A stretch of 64,000 nucleotides of DNA from Locusta migratoria (GCA_026315105.1 CM048745.1:152231323-152295322), one strand, 5' to 3'; positions 1 through 12,957 are shown, counted from the stretch's first letter. Notes: a model not told the origin generated them from the sequence alone. Translations and numbers: made by a program.

Positions 1-1500
1 GTTTTGATTTAAACATCAAAACATGTACACATGAAAACAGTGAACAAGTATGCAGAAACAAGACATCCCCTTAAAATGAATGAAACTTCACTTTACATGT
101 AAATGCAAAATATTTTTAGACTGTATGGAAAGATTTCATCTAACAAGGATTGTATAAGGCCAGGTGGCACTATCAAATTATTTTCAGGTTAAGACAGTCT
201 GTATATGTTTGAACTCATTATACATCCTATGCTTTTGTTTTTTGGCAAAAACAATGAATATAAAGTATTGACATCTGTTCAGAGCTTGTTAAAACATCAA
301 TACCTATACATTGTGGCAGTGGATAAGGTTTTGAACGGAACTTTGAAGGCTCCCTTGGCATATGCAGTAAAATTTTGAGACATCACACCAGATACTTTTG
401 GTACATGTAACTTAGTTTTTCTGAGTCATGCATGAACAGCTGGTCTTTTCATGAGCTGTTTAAAGTCCATCCTAAATTACACCTGCAAATTTTATTTTAT
501 TTTTTAATTTTTTTATCTGCTCAATTTGTCCCAGTTGGATGAAATAAATTACACCCCTGTAAGACAGCTGCAGCAAGTCTGTTCTTTTGAAAGCTATAGA
601 AATGGCTGTTACAGTAACAGCTATCAAAAATGCCCGATTCTTTATATCTGTGAATAATAAAAACTCAAATAGTCGGCCCCCCATAAAATATCACATTTTT
701 GGAGCATATTGGTACAATGCACAGACCAATAACATAGGGTTCCACTTTGATCTCTTTGAAATCAGGCCATCCTAGTTTCACAAAAACTAAATATAGTGAA
801 ATCAGGTGAAAAGTGACTAAACTGGAGAGGGAGAAAATCCACCAATTTGGTAAAACTTAGAATACTGTTTAATGGTATTAAATATCTGCTGCTAGTCTGG
901 AAGAGTGAATGTGGTTTTATTTTTCCTATGTAGGTATTCTGAAATTCATCATTGTCTGATGGATATAGTTAAATACTTTGTCATGGAATAAAGTCCAGTC
1001 GGAAATTAATTTTGGCTTCCACTGTAATTGTATAAATTGCATTTTCTCAAATCCCATGTTATTTTGGAAATAGATTGGTAAGCAAGGTAGGAACTCAAAG
1101 GTCTCTGAAGGGGCCTATACAAAATATATGGTAATATGCTTCAAATGAAACTCTTCCCAGTTGGTTTTGTTGAATACATACTTTATTTACTTCATCTTTA
1201 TCTTAATACAATTTCATGTCATCTTTGAACCTGAGACATTTGATGAATATATGGGTGATCAATAGTAAAGCAATTTATTACTTAACTGACGTGTACATGT
1301 CTTACTATACATTCAAATGACTGTTAATACAGTTAATCATACATGCCAGTACCATTAATACAATTTTCACACATGTGAGTTCTATAATATGACTGATAAT
1401 GTTAAAATATAAAAGACTGTATTTATAAAGCATACATTGCAGTTGGTTAAAATTAAATTCAGCCTTTTTCCCTAAACACACCATGTTTTGTCTTTACAAA
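1..1500. other. AT-rich non-coding stretch
   Basis: AT-rich sequence with only short open frames that have stops in all directions. I recognise no gene, RNA gene or element boundary here. Confidence 0.5.
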
Positions 1501-1509
1501 CCTGATGTA

Positions 1510-1715
1510 TTTGAGGAGGTGATTACTATTTGTGAGCAAGCAATGTGGTGTATTCAGAGGGAAGTGGTTCAAACCTGCATCCAGCCACCTGGAATTGTTT
1601 TCTATGATTTCTCTGGATCACTTCCTGCAAATTACATGATGGGTTCTTTGAAAGGACACAGGCAATTTTATTCCCCATGCTTATCGCAAAATTCCCATCT
1701 TGTGTTCCATCTGTT
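1510..1715 (+). repeat. Old, degenerate tRNA-derived SINE (family A)
   Basis: A box-B-like ggttcaaacc (about 1565-1574) is followed by body sequence that matches, in reverse complement, the SINEs at 1857-2105 and 18867-19121 (for example the gatgggttctttgaaagg stretch). A 78-codon open frame here is a by-product of this repeat. Confidence 0.55.
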
Positions 1716-1856
1716 TTGACGGGAATTTAAACCCAAATCATTTTTCTTCCTTTTGTATAATTTATCAACTATTATTAATTGCATAGGAACAATGTATTTG
1801 TTTTATTCATTTATTTTTTGTAAATCTGATGTATATGTCTAAAGAGCAGCATATAA

Positions 1857-2105
1857 GGAGGAGGCTTGGAGTTTAACGTCCCGTCGACAGCGTGGTCTTT
1901 AGAGACGGTGCTTACGGTTGGAGTGTTTGGATAAGGATGGGGAAGGAAATCAGCCGTGCCCTTTCAAAGGAACCATCCCGGCATTTGACTGGAGTGATTT
2001 AGGAAAATCACGGAAAACCTAAATCTGGATGGCCGGAGGTGGATTTGAACCACCATCCTTCCGAATAAGAGTCCAGTATGTTACGACTGCGCCACCTCAC
2101 TCGGT
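1857..2105 (-). repeat. tRNA-derived SINE (family A) with 12-bp target-site duplication
   Basis: Reading on the minus strand, a tRNA-like head with box B (ggttcaaatcc) and a box-A-like gtggcgcag segment is followed by a conserved body and a purine-rich tail (ggaggagg on the plus strand). It is flanked by agcagcatataa at 1845-1856 and 2106-2117. The exact duplication marks LINE-mediated insertion. Another full copy lies at 18867-19121. Confidence 0.85.
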
Positions 2106-2822
2106 AGCAGCATATAAAGCAGGAAGGAGATAACATCAAGAATATGCAAATATTCACAGAGTGACATTCAAGGCAGGAAATAAATAGTTATACCAGGTGG
2201 TTTTAACTAAATTTTCTTTAACATATTATAACATGGAAACTAATTACCATACAAGAACCAAAATTGGTAGCATTAATGGAAAGAACACACAAGAAAAATT
2301 ATGCAGAATCAATTCAATTGAAACATTTTTAATGTGGTGCTACAGTGCATCACACCATTTTATTATTTATTATTATAAATGTGTATGTACATATCACAGT
2401 TACATTACTATAGTCCTAGGTTTGTTACAGACATCTTGGTTTTTTTCCCTATGTTTATTTTCCTGATGTTGTACACTGTCTTTTTTTTTCTTTTTTTCCA
2501 CATTTCACATACACAGTCTTCATTTGACAGGTGGAAACTTCTGTTTCACAGAATTTGTGCTGGAAGCCATGGGTAGCATAGTGTGTTATTACATGTCAGA
2601 ATTCATAGTTTTCCTCTTTCCATTCTTCCAACAGCATGGCAACAGTTGAATATACATTGTTCCAGATAGAAATTTCCTTTTCTGTTAATATTTGGCATGT
2701 GTGTTTGTAGGTCTCAGTGCTTGACAAGGCATGTCTTCTATGAAGAATGTTTCTTCTGTAAAGGTGTAAGACAGTGGATTGCATAATATGTTGGTGCTAT
2801 GGCTGCTCTGAATGATGTCATC

Positions 2823-2824
<2 letters not shown>

Positions 2825-2882
<58 letters not shown>
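2825..2882. repeat. (TG)n microsatellite
   Basis: About 29 uninterrupted TG units. Poly-His/Thr open frames on the minus strand across it are artefacts. Confidence 0.97.
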
Positions 2883-2886
<4 letters not shown>

Positions 2887-3024
2887 TTTTTTGAGGCTGT
2901 TGGATATTGTAAATAGTTTTTATTACTGCTGTTGCTCTTTCTTTCACAAGGTTGCTTAATGAGGTGAGTGTTGTTTGAAGAGTGACTCCGAGTACTTATC
3001 CCTTGGTACCACTTCAAGTGGTTT

Positions 3025-3295
3025 ATCTTGTAGAACCAGTGTGTCTTTTGGTGAGAGTTTACAACCTCTTCTTCAAATCATGTTTGGTCTTACTGCAGTT
3101 TATCTCCAAGTAATTTCCCTGGGCCTGTGATTTGAATCTATCTAGCACCTTTTGTAGTTCTTCCTTGTTCTCTAAAGCTGTTACCATATCATCTGCACAA
3201 AGTAGGAGTGTTGCTGAGCTGTCCCTAATGATCTCCTCCATCATGATGTTGAACAGTATTGGACTGTCTGGGTCTCCAGGGACCTTTCATACCAC
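3025..3295 (-). pseudogene. LINE reverse-transcriptase palm fragment
   Basis: The minus strand reads VPGDPDSPILFN, which resembles reverse-transcriptase motif 4, and about 20 residues later LLLCADDMVTAL, the catalytic xADD motif 5. The frame then continues as a helical segment ending in INCSKTK, as in non-LTR retrotransposon RTs. No start, endonuclease domain or element ends are visible. I infer an old, truncated LINE that I cannot assign to a clade; it differs from the RTE and CR1 copies elsewhere in the window. Confidence 0.6.
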
Positions 3296-4130
3296 AATTT
3301 ACTGATACCATTTCTGCTACAAATGGGTTCAATGTGGCATGCATCTGCCACATAGATCTAGTATGGTTTTCATTTTAGAATTATTCAAAGCACCTTCCAT
3401 AGAGTGGACCATGGGATTTTCAACTGTCATGGTACAATGCACACACTGACTTCTTGACAATTGGAGAATTTTGTGTAGTTTAGTCTGCTATAGCAATAGA
3501 GGTTTCATCAACCAGCTGAGGTGCAACTGGTCATCAGCCTCTTCCTGTAGAGACACAGAGTTCTCCAGTTTGTTCAAACTACTTCCTCAAGCTCTGCACA
3601 GTAGGTGGAGAAAGAATACCCTCCCATGATCCTTTCAGCTGGTGATACTCTTGAAGTGTAGCATTAATACTGTTTTGATAATGGAGCTCCCTCTTGTCAA
3701 AGCTCATATTGACACTTCAATCAGTGCATTGCGATGGGTTAGGTGTGTGAGACAATGAATCACGATGACTGATCATGGCACCCAGTGGCCATAGTTGGAA
3801 CTGGACAGTGGCACTGTGACATAAACGCTACCGGTAACAAGTTTGGTACTTGTAGAGTAATATATGCCATGGAATGTTGGGTAGAAAGAAAGAAAAAATT
3901 ATTAAGGTATGAGTTCAGGTTTCAGATAAAATAGATAAAGAAAAATAAATAAATAATAAAAATAAAATTAAAATAAATTAAAAGCAAAGTAGACAATTTT
4001 GTGGCATGTACAGGTGTGAGATTTAACATGATCATTATGCATACTGTGAGAATTTCAGATGTTTAGATGAATTTTGAAAGGTTCCAAGAGAGGGGGTATT
4101 TACAATACTTATAATTTTTTCAGTAGTACT

Positions 4131-4164
4131 TTTTGTGTGTGTGTGTGGGGGGGGGGGGGGGGGT
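4131..4164. repeat. (GT)n followed by a poly-G run
   Basis: A short GT repeat runs directly into about 18 consecutive G residues. Confidence 0.95.
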
Positions 4165-4576
4165 AGTATGACATGTTATACTTCAAAAAAGGTCACTTAT
4201 CTATACAGTCATTGCTGTTCAAATATTCATTTACTGAACAGAAATAGTGGTAATGTAGATAATTTGTATTCTCGATTTTGCAGAAAGTTCTTTTTGTTCA
4301 AGTTTTTGTAACTCAATATTTTTTATGATCGCATAATATTTGTATTAAGCATTACATACAGGTACAATTAGGTAGTGTTTTAACATGTGTATTTATATAA
4401 TGAGCAAATTGTCAAATGCTAAGTTTTAAAAATAGTTTGTCTGTGTATAGATTGAGCACTTGTGCAGCAGAAACACACAGAAGATGCAGCTTGTCCAACA
4501 GGTATAGTTAGTGGGTCCCCAGTCCACACCCTCATGTATAAATGCAACAGTCTTCACTTGGGCTGCCATGTGCCAG

Positions 4577-4600
4577 ATGAGAGAGAGAGAGAGAGAGAGA
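4577..4600. repeat. (GA)n microsatellite
   Basis: About 12 GA units. Confidence 0.95.
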
Positions 4601-7505
4601 CTCGCCAGCACCTGGCACAAGTCAGAGTAACAGTGAACATAGACATCAATAGCACTCTTCTCACACATGGCACTGAATCAAGAGGTGGCATTTTTATAGT
4701 CAAAACAAAAGTGAGAAGGCAGAAAACCCTTTCAGTCTAGCCAGCAGAACCATTTCACCATTCATGTATAATTATTCCATTTAAGGGGGGTTGTGTGCAA
4801 AAGTGACTGAAAACTTCTTTTTATTTTTGGATGTATTTTGTAGTGAAATTTATTGACAACTATTTCCCAAAGTTTCTCTTTTGAAGTTGCATCAAAAGTG
4901 ACGAAAAGAAATATATTTTTGCTTGCTGAATAGCGTGATGTTGCTACTTTTGTTCAAGAAATAGTTAAATGGACAGTAACAGGTGGTGTGGAAAGTTAAT
5001 AAGAACCATCTTACATGCCCAAAGACTATTTAAATAAACCAAGAATGTGACATAATAAAAATGCTCATGTAAGTGTAACACAAATCCAGTAATGCAACAA
5101 AAGAGACTGATTGGGTACTAATACAAAAACAAGTAATAGGTGCCATATGTCTACTCAGGTGATGCGGTGCATGTTGAGCAGGTGGTAGAAGAAATGTGAC
5201 AGTCCAGCAGCAGTGTGACAATTATGGGCACTTCATGGATGTTCCTGGGCTAATCAGTTATTTCTCTTCCCCCTCAATCAGATAAATAACAAGAAACATA
5301 ATAAAGTGTGTCTGTCTCTACGAACAAAACAGAGCTTTAGTGTCATAAAATATAACATTACTCAGATAGAGTACAGATATTCATTACATTTCAGAAACAA
5401 TAACAAGTCAGGATGTAAATTTGTTTTTCAAAGTTACAATGACACTGAAAACATGTGTTTGTGAAAATTGAATTTTGTATTTATTTTGTCTGTTTATGTC
5501 AGTATTTACAGCTACACAAGTCTGATGATTTATGATAAGTTACACTCACACTAGTAATTTCTTTGAAACAAAATTACAAGTTCAGTTATTAAGGGTAGTC
5601 TACCGGTACGTATTAAGTTAATAGATGTTGGTCATTGTGAGACCATTATCAATGCTTAAAGCATAGGTAGTATAAAATAAATTTTTGCAACATGGAGTCA
5701 AACTTGATTAAAACACACACACAATATTTAGATATAACTGCATATTTGTAATTTATACAGTATTTCAGTTCACTAGGAAAGAGTGATTCTTTTTAACTTC
5801 AAAGTAAAGAAATTAAGAGCTGAGTGCTCACCAAGACTGATGTAATTCAAATGTTTGTGTGTGGTATCTTGATCATGAAAGTTAAGTGTCTGATGTATCT
5901 TAGGCTGTTGTTGTATTCAGTCTCCAGACTGGTTTGATGTACATTACCCTGTCATGTGCAAGCCTCTTCAGCTCTGAATCTGCTTAATTTATTCATCTCT
6001 CGGTCTCCCTCTGAGATTCTTACTTCACATGTTTATTTCTAATGCTAAGTTGACAATTCCTTCATGTCTCAGAATGTGTCCCACCAAGCTATCACTCCTT
6101 TAGTCAGGATATGCTAGAAACTCCTTTTCTCCCCAATTTTGTTGAGCACCTCCTCATTTCTTATGTGATCTACTGATCTAACCTTCATCATTCGTCTGTA
6201 GCACCACATTTCAAAAGCTTTTATTGTCTTTTCGTCTGAACTCCTTATCATCCAAGTTTCACTCCAATACAATTCTACACTGCAGACAAATGCTTTCAGA
6301 AAGAACTTCCTAATATTTAAACTAATATTGGATGTCAAAAAATTTCGTTTCTTCATAAATGCTTTTCTTTCCATATCCATTCTACATTTTATACCTTCTT
6401 TACTTTGTCCATCAGAAGTTATCTTGCTACGGAAATAATAAAACTCATCTACTACTTTTATTGTTTCATTAACTAATCTAATTCCTTCAGTATCTCATGA
6501 TTTCTGACTCTACATTCCATTACCCTTGTTTTACTCTTGTAAATGTTCCATTTTATATCTTTGTTAAAAGACACTGTCCATTCTGTTTAATTGGTCTTTC
6601 AGGTTCTTTGCTTTCTCTGACGGAATTACTACATCATCAACTGCAAGGTTTTTATTCTCGCTCCCTGGACTTTAATTTCGTCTCCAATTTTCACCTTGCA
6701 TTCCTTCACAGCTTGCTTAATGTACAGACTGAACAACATTAGCGAAAGGCTACAATGCTGTCTTAGTCCTTTCCCAACTACTGCATCCCTTCCATGCCCT
6801 ACAACTTCAATAACTGTTTTCTGGTTTTTGTACAAGCTGAATATAACTGGTCACTCCCTATATTTTACCCCTGCTAACTTCATAAAAAAGTGTATTCCAG
6901 TCAACACTGTCAAAAACTTACTCCAGCTCTATAAAAGCTAAAAGTGCAGGTTTGCGTTGCCTTCACCTTTCTCTTGAGGTAAGTCATAACGTGAGTACTG
7001 CCTAGTGTATTCCTACATTTCTCCCAAATCCACACTAATCTCCACCAAGGTTGGATTCCACCATTATTTTCATTCACCTTTAAATAATTTGTGTTCATAT
7101 TTTGCAACCATGAATTATTAAACTCGTATTTCTGTAATTTTCGTACCTGACTGCACTTGCTTCGGGTTTGGTTTTCTTTCTTTTTCTTTTTTTTTTTTTT
7201 TTCTTTGGAATTACTATATACTTCTTGAAGTAAAAGGGTATTTCTCTTGTCTCCTACATCTCCCACAGCAGGTAGACAGTTTCATCACTGTCTCTACTCC
7301 TGGAGCCTTGTTTTGACTTAAATCTTCTGGTGCTGTCAAATTCTTCTCGCAGTATCTCCTATCTCATCTTCCTCTACTTCATCTTCCATTTTTAGAATAA
7401 TGCCTTCAAGTTCAATACCTCTTTATAGGCCCTGTATATATTCCTTCCACCTTTTAGCATTCCCTTCTTTGTTTAGTACTTGTTTTCTATCTGAGCTCTC
7501 GATAT

Positions 7506-7862
7506 TGCCACAAGACACCATGTAAACCGACTGCCAGTGTGGCACAGGAGATAGCGTCTCCGACTGCGGTGCTGAAGGTCACTGGTCCAATCCTGTCCAC
7601 CGGCAGAAATTTATTTCTTTGTAATTAACAATTTCAGAATGTTCTACATCTTTCTTATGTTGACTTGTAAATTCTACTTGTTTCTTATGTTAAATATTCT
7701 TCTAATTTCTGGTACATTCTGTCTGTGTGTAAATAGCAGAGCACTCTGTCCGAGAGGCAGTTAGTGCTGCGTGTATGTTAAGTTTGTAATAAACCTGCTT
7801 TCAGTATAAGTGCTGTGATCAGTTGCCTTCGAAGTCAAGCCTGCTTCGATTTCAATGCAACA
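7506..7862. mobile_element. Candidate solo LTR inside the RTE copy
   Basis: RTE homology stops at 7505 and resumes at about 7863. The insert begins TG and ends CA, and is flanked by a 4-bp duplication (atat, 7502-7505 and 7863-7866). An AATAAA lies at 7788-7793. It also contains a tRNA-like segment with a ggtccaatcc box-B-like motif near 7590, so an unusual SINE is the alternative. No internal retrotransposon coding region accompanies it. Confidence 0.45.
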
Positions 7863-8029
7863 ATATTCATGCAGCTGCAACATCTCTCTTATTTTCCTGT
7901 AGCCTATATCTATCTTTGCCCTAGTTAGACATTGTTCTAGGTCTTGCATTTGTTCTGTGGCCACTCCTGCTTAGCCACTCTGCCCTTCCTGTCAACTTGA
8001 TTTTCAGCTGTCTGTACTGCCACTGTGGT

Positions 8030-8125
8030 GGAGTGGCCGTACAAACCAAAGTGCATTGCTGCGGACTGTGTAGATGCGAACTGTCGGAGGTTCGAGTCCT
8101 CCCTCAGGGTGTGTGTGAAATTATC
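8030..8125 (+). repeat. tRNA-like SINE head fragment
   Basis: It contains gtggagtggccg (box-A-like) and ggttcgagtcc (box B), followed by a GT-rich segment. This resembles the head of the common SINE family in this window. It sits inside the decayed RTE copy and replaces part of it. Confidence 0.55.
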
Positions 8126-9119
8126 TCCTGTGTTTTCCAGGCATTTCTGTTAGGCCTTGTCCTTCTACCTGTATGACCCTTTGCGGCCTCACTACTCTAT
8201 TTCTCAAAGCTACTCATTCTTCTTCTTCTACTGTATTACTTTCTACCATTTCATCAACCCTTGCCTTATGCTCCCTCTGAAACTTTCAACCACCTCTTAT
8301 ACCTACATTTTTTCCAGGTTCTGTCTCCTTTCTTTGCTACCTTCTTGCAGTCTCTTTAGTTTTAATCTACAGTTCATAACCAATAAGTTAGTCTTTATCT
8401 GTCCCTGGGTATGTTTTACATTTTAAAACCTGATTTCTAAACATGTCTTACCCTTTTTAAGGTCTGTTTGTTACCTTTCAGTGTCTCCTTGTCTCTTCTA
8501 TGCATAAAATCTTCTTCCATGATTATTAAACCAAATTTTTGTGATGATTAATTCTAACGTGTGATTTCCTCTTTCATTGCTTTTCCCAGTCCATATTTAC
8601 CTACTAAATTTCCTTCTCTTGCCTTTCCTACCACCATGACCCACTCCCCCATCACAGTCAATTTTTCCTCTCTTTTAACTGCATGAATAATTTCTTACCC
8701 CTCTTCATACATTTCCTTGATCTCCTCATCATCGGCAAAGATAGATGGCATATGAACTTGTAGTACTATGGTCAGTGTTGTCTTCAGGTCTTTCTTTGTT
8801 ACAATAATGCATTCACTATGCTGTTCATAGTAATTTACACACATTTCTATTTTCTTATTCATTGACAGAACTACTCTTGCATTACCACCAACTGATTTTG
8901 TATTTATAAACCTGTACTCACGATCAGAAATCTTGTTCATCCTGCTACTGAACTTCACTGATCCCCACCACATCTCACTTTAATCTATCAATTTTTCTTT
9001 TTCAAATTTTCTACCTTACCTACCCATTTAAAGGTTAGAACATTCTACAAGCAGATACGTATAATGCCTTAGGCTAGACAACTGTAATAAACTATATGAC
9101 AGAATTCTTGAGTTTCTCC

Positions 9120-10870
9120 CGGCATATTTGATAATCAAAATATCCGCGGGTGTACTCCCGGCGGCTGGAAAGGAACTGGGTTCTAGCCCAGTAGAGGGCA
9201 ATTTAAATACCCTCGGCCCGCGGAGCGAACCCTCCGTGGTCCACACCCCGCGCCACGGTCGCGCAGTGGAACCGATTGCGACTGCGTCTTAGATGACGTC
9301 GATGTGAGAGCTCTGACAGCCGTGGTCATCACTTCGTTATGTTTGCTAGATTTACTCTTAATTAACCCAATCACTGGTTCCCAAGCTTTGCTAAAATTAT
9401 AGCCACAGTCACGGTTTATGAGGTCGTCACTTGTGTGAATTTCAATGGCCTCTCTAACGACGCAGTCCCAGTATCTCGATGTCTGTACCAGAATCCTAGT
9501 GCATTCATACTCCATCGCATGATTCTCCAACAAACAATGTTCAGCGATCGCCGACTTGCTCAGATACATAAATCGTGTGTTCCTCTGGTGTTCAACGCAT
9601 CTATCCTTGACGGTACGCATTGTCTGTCCAATATATGACTTGCCACACTGACACGGAATCTGGTACACGCCGGCCTTCCTCAAACCCAGATCATCTTTGG
9701 CACTCCCCACCAGTGCACGAATTTTATTCGGCGAACAAAAGATGGTTCCAACCTGGTGTTTTTTCAAAATGCGGGCGACCTTCCCCATGAGTGTGCTGGT
9801 ATATGGAATGAATGCAGTGCCTACATCCTCCCTCGTGTTTTCATCCACTTCCACAGGTTGTGCTGCAGTGGTTGGGCAGAGAGCCCGCTGAATCTGCCAC
9901 TCTGAGTACCCATTTTTTCGGAATACAGTTCTCAGGTGTTCCAATTCCTGGGGTAGACTCTCTGCGTCGGAAATTGAGTGTGCCCTACGTACTAGAGTTT
10001 TAAGTACCCCATTCCTCTGTGAAGGGTGGTGACAGCTGTCTGCGTGTAAATACAGATCAGTGTGTGTTGTCTTCTGATATACATCATGACCCAGGGTGCC
10101 ATCAGCTCTTCTCTTGATCAAGACGTCAAGGAACGGCAATTTACCCTCCGTTTCAGTCTCCATAGTGAATTTGATGTTGGGGTGTATGGAGTTCAGTTGT
10201 GTAAGGAAGTCAAGGAGTTTATCCATACCATGTGGCCAGATGACGAAAGTGTCGTCCACCTAATGGCAAAAGCAAGTAGGTTTTCATTCAGATGATGCCA
10301 GGGCTTCCTCCTCGAAATTCTCTATGTACAAATTTCCAACAGCAAATCCGTTTGTTCGTAAAATTTGCCATTGAAAAGAAAATACGTGGAGGTTAAGACA
10401 TTCCTAAAACGTTCGGTGGTCTTCTTGTCAAACTTCTGACCAATCAAATCTAGTGACTCTCGAAGGGGCACCCTCGTAAACAACGAAATGACATCAAAAC
10501 TCTCCATGATATCAGACTCATCCTGCCTGAAGCTGTTAAGGCGTTTAACAAAATCCACGGAATTTCGGATGTGATGAGGGCATTTACCCACATAAGGACT
10601 TAATATACCCATCAAGTATTTGGCCAACAAATATGTAGGTGCTCTAATGTTACTGACAATGGGCCGAGGGTATTTAAATGTCCCTCTACCGGGCTAGAAC
10701 CCAATTCCTTTTGAGCCGCCGTAGCATGAGGATCTCCGTGCCTGTGCGTTTCCAGGAGCTCAGTCCGTCAGTTCACCTGATGATGGTGACATGTATGATC
10801 GCCAAAATATTGTGCCTGTTGGACACAATAGACCGGTAGTACAGCTGTGGATATTTTGATTATATGACAT
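9120..10870 (-). mobile_element. Penelope-like element with inverted terminal repeats
   Basis: The body encodes a minus-strand reverse transcriptase plus GIY-YIG endonuclease (described separately). It is bounded by inverted repeats: 9160-9219 and 10661-10720 match in inverted orientation at about 54 of 60 positions. An outer inverted match, ataatcaaaatatcc, lies near 9131 and 10850. Inverted LTR-like ends on a 5'-truncated copy are characteristic of Penelope-like elements. The copy abuts the truncated RTE LINE at about 9045. Confidence 0.85.
9255..10650 (-). pseudogene. Penelope-like reverse transcriptase / GIY-YIG endonuclease, broken
   Basis: Read on the minus strand from about 10650, the protein begins near IRAPTYLLAKY and has RT motif A (SFDVISLFTRVPL). 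After a frame break it continues as GFAVGNLYIENFEEEAL, and then, after an in-frame stop, the catalytic VDDTFVIWPHG motif at about 10255. The open part continues through a thumb/linker (FLDVLIKR) to a C-terminal GIY-YIG nuclease: GVYQIPCQCGKSYIGQT with a downstream R and H, at about 9550-9650. The family copies itself by target-primed reverse transcription. This copy lacks the N-terminal RT region and has at least one frameshift and one stop, so it is inactive. The GIY-YIG module with its Cys-x-Cys segment makes the family assignment firm. Confidence 0.9.
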
Positions 10871-11235
10871 AAGTTGTAAGATAATGATATAATGGTATGA
10901 ATCGATAATAGGACACTTTGTGCTGAAATTGCATGAAAGAAGTGTGGCAATCACCCTCAGAATCATGAAAATTTGTGATTGCTGGCAACACATTATTCTG
11001 TCAGTTCAAGTTTTTCAAATGTATTCATATTTTTCTGGTTGATACCATATCCATCCTGTTACACATCGAATTTCAGCTGAAAACCATTGAGGGAAATATA
11101 ACAGTCATGGTATGTGGATATTGAAGATTTTTGCTTGAGATAATATTCATTAAGTTTTAAATGAGCCACCACTTTGCACAAAAACTTTCTACTGTGTAGT
11201 GTAGTGAAACACATCACAAATTTCTCATTTTGTTT
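10870..11235. other. Non-coding AT-rich spacer
   Basis: No gene or recognised repeat. Short open frames on both strands look spurious. Confidence 0.4.
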
Positions 11236-11600
11236 TTCATATACAGTTTGGGAATTGAAACCTCCTGACAAAATTGTGTTCCGGAATCGGAATTCGAACC
11301 TGGTACTTTTGCGGGCAAGTCCTCTACCATTTGAGCTATCCTGGCATGCTTCATGGTCCATCCTTAAAACTTTACTGCTGCCAGTACCTTGCCTCGTGCT
11401 TTCCAAACTTCACAGACATTCTCCTACAAACCTTGCACAACTAGCACTGCACACAGTTTTAATCTGCCAGGAAGTTTCATATCAGTGCTCACTTTGCTGC
11501 GGAGTGAAAGTTTCATTCTGGAGACATCCCTTAGGCTATGGCTAAGCCATGTTTCCACCACATCCTTTCTTCCAGGAGTGTTAGTCCTGTAAGGTTAATG
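11235..11600 (-). repeat. tRNA-headed dispersed repeat (family E)
   Basis: The minus strand shows a tRNA-like head (agctcaaatggtagag, then ggttcgaattcc). Plus-strand segments such as cacacagttttaatctgcc and ggaagtttcat recur at 22700-22850. The open frames of 115 and 123 codons here are repeat-derived. This sequence type is familiar to me as dispersed in insect genomes, but I cannot name the family. Confidence 0.6.
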
Positions 11601-12955
11601 ATGTTCTATCATAAGAACGAAATTGATATGTTAATATTTGTAAAATAAATATTTCGCATCACCCACCAAGCTGAAACTTTTCATTTTATTAAATATTGTG
11701 GTGGGCTGGCACAATTTTCATAATGGAGTCAAGTTACATATAGAAAACAGTCATCGGTATAATTTCACGTGACACCATAACGTCACTTTGGGAACTTGGC
11801 AGTGGGATGGACACAGTATTCAGATTTCAGATATAGCGAAGGTGTGTGGACAGTGTCCGATAATTCTCACCAAATTTTTGGGCATAAGTCAAATCACAAG
11901 CCACCTGATATAATAGAAGGGCACCAGCTAGACAAAGCTGTGAAGTCTTCAAAAACCTCCTTCAATCCGCCACAATATCAGTAACATATTGCGAGTGCCA
12001 CAACTCTTCAGGCAAATTTTAGTACACAACTCAGGGCCAGGACCAGATTTGCTAGACACAAAAGCTTTAAAGACTCGCTTGTTCCTGGCACACACATTCT
12101 CTGGCTGTATAATTTCACCAATAGTCACACATTCAAGCCAGACAGCTGGCAACTCCGGAGCCTCATCACAGCGCCCCTCACAGCTATGTTTCCCCAGCTG
12201 GAACTTTTTGCTACGGCGACTGTCTAATCCGCATTCACTCAACACCCCCTTGAATGACACACTTGCACCATCATACTCTCTGGTGAGAAACGTGACTCAA
12301 ACATTGACCCGACCAGAGAGATAAAAGTCTAGAAATGGAATAAACACAACTATGCTGGCAAGGAATTGCTCGCATGGCCCAATTAGCACTTGTGACTAAA
12401 TTTATTTAGTTAGAAACATTCCATGTACTTGTAATTTTTGTATAGTTTAAGGATTTGTTTACAGATGGATTTATACCATTGACCCAGTAAAGTAAATAAT
12501 CATAGGTTTCATCAGTATCGAGTTTCAGCTTTAAGTAGGTGAGACTTAAACTCTACCAGCACCTGACATATGTGTGAATACAGATGCAGACCACACAAGA
12601 GAACTGCTGCCATGTGTTCATCAACACACTGCTGTCACTTTGAATATAATGATAATGTATTGCTATATTCCACTGCTCAGGGAAATTTTCTGTAAGCTTC
12701 TGGTTAATTTTTGTTGATGTGTCAATTTATTGGTAATATGCATACCTCTTTAGGCATTAATAATTGACATTCATTGTTAATCATCTTGGGTAAATGTCAG
12801 CTGGCTCAGATCCCTTGTTCTATGTCACTATTCACAGTAGTCAACCATGGGAAGATGTAAAGCAGACTTATTCAGTTGCATTCAGTGTTTAATGATTCTT
12901 GTGAAGTAAGGCACAACACAGTATATGCCTTACATGATATTTAATGATAGTCCAG
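11600..12955. other. Unassigned stretch
   Basis: Opposing open frames of about 100 codons overlap at 11949-12324. Neither shows a family motif that I know, and at least one must be a shadow. I see no element boundary. Confidence 0.35.
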
Positions 12956-12957
12956 CT

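Larger units (their letters stand above)
3300..5900. other. Non-coding stretch with simple repeats
   Basis: The first 400 bases may be further decayed LINE sequence upstream of the RT fragment. There is an AAT-rich patch at about 3940-3980, a (GT)n-(G)n tract at 4131-4164 and a (GA)n tract at 4577-4600. I recognise no gene. Confidence 0.45.
5907..9045 (-). mobile_element. RTE-clade LINE, decayed copy 1
   Basis: The minus-strand 3' end starts near 5907 with the CAA-type tail (ttgttgta on the plus strand) and the conserved cagtctccagactgg segment seen in the other copies. Remnants of the C-terminal domain (GSETW-like, FEMWCYRRMMK) lie at 6114-6380, RT-derived sequence at about 6600-7300 and endonuclease remnants at 8695-8973. 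All frames are broken. A 357-bp LTR-like insert (7506-7862) and a tRNA-like insert (about 8030-8125) interrupt it. At its 5' side it stops at about 9045, next to the Penelope-like element, without the first ~400 bp found in the copy at 47316-50584. Confidence 0.85.

Noticed and set aside
2685..3017. 110-codon minus-strand frame with a poly-(Thr-His) stretch
   Set aside because: It is the translation of the (TG)n microsatellite; flanking residues show no protein motif.
11949..12324. Opposing frames of 103 and 111 codons as a possible gene
   Set aside because: No recognisable motif and no splice context. At least one is necessarily a shadow, and I could not choose either.
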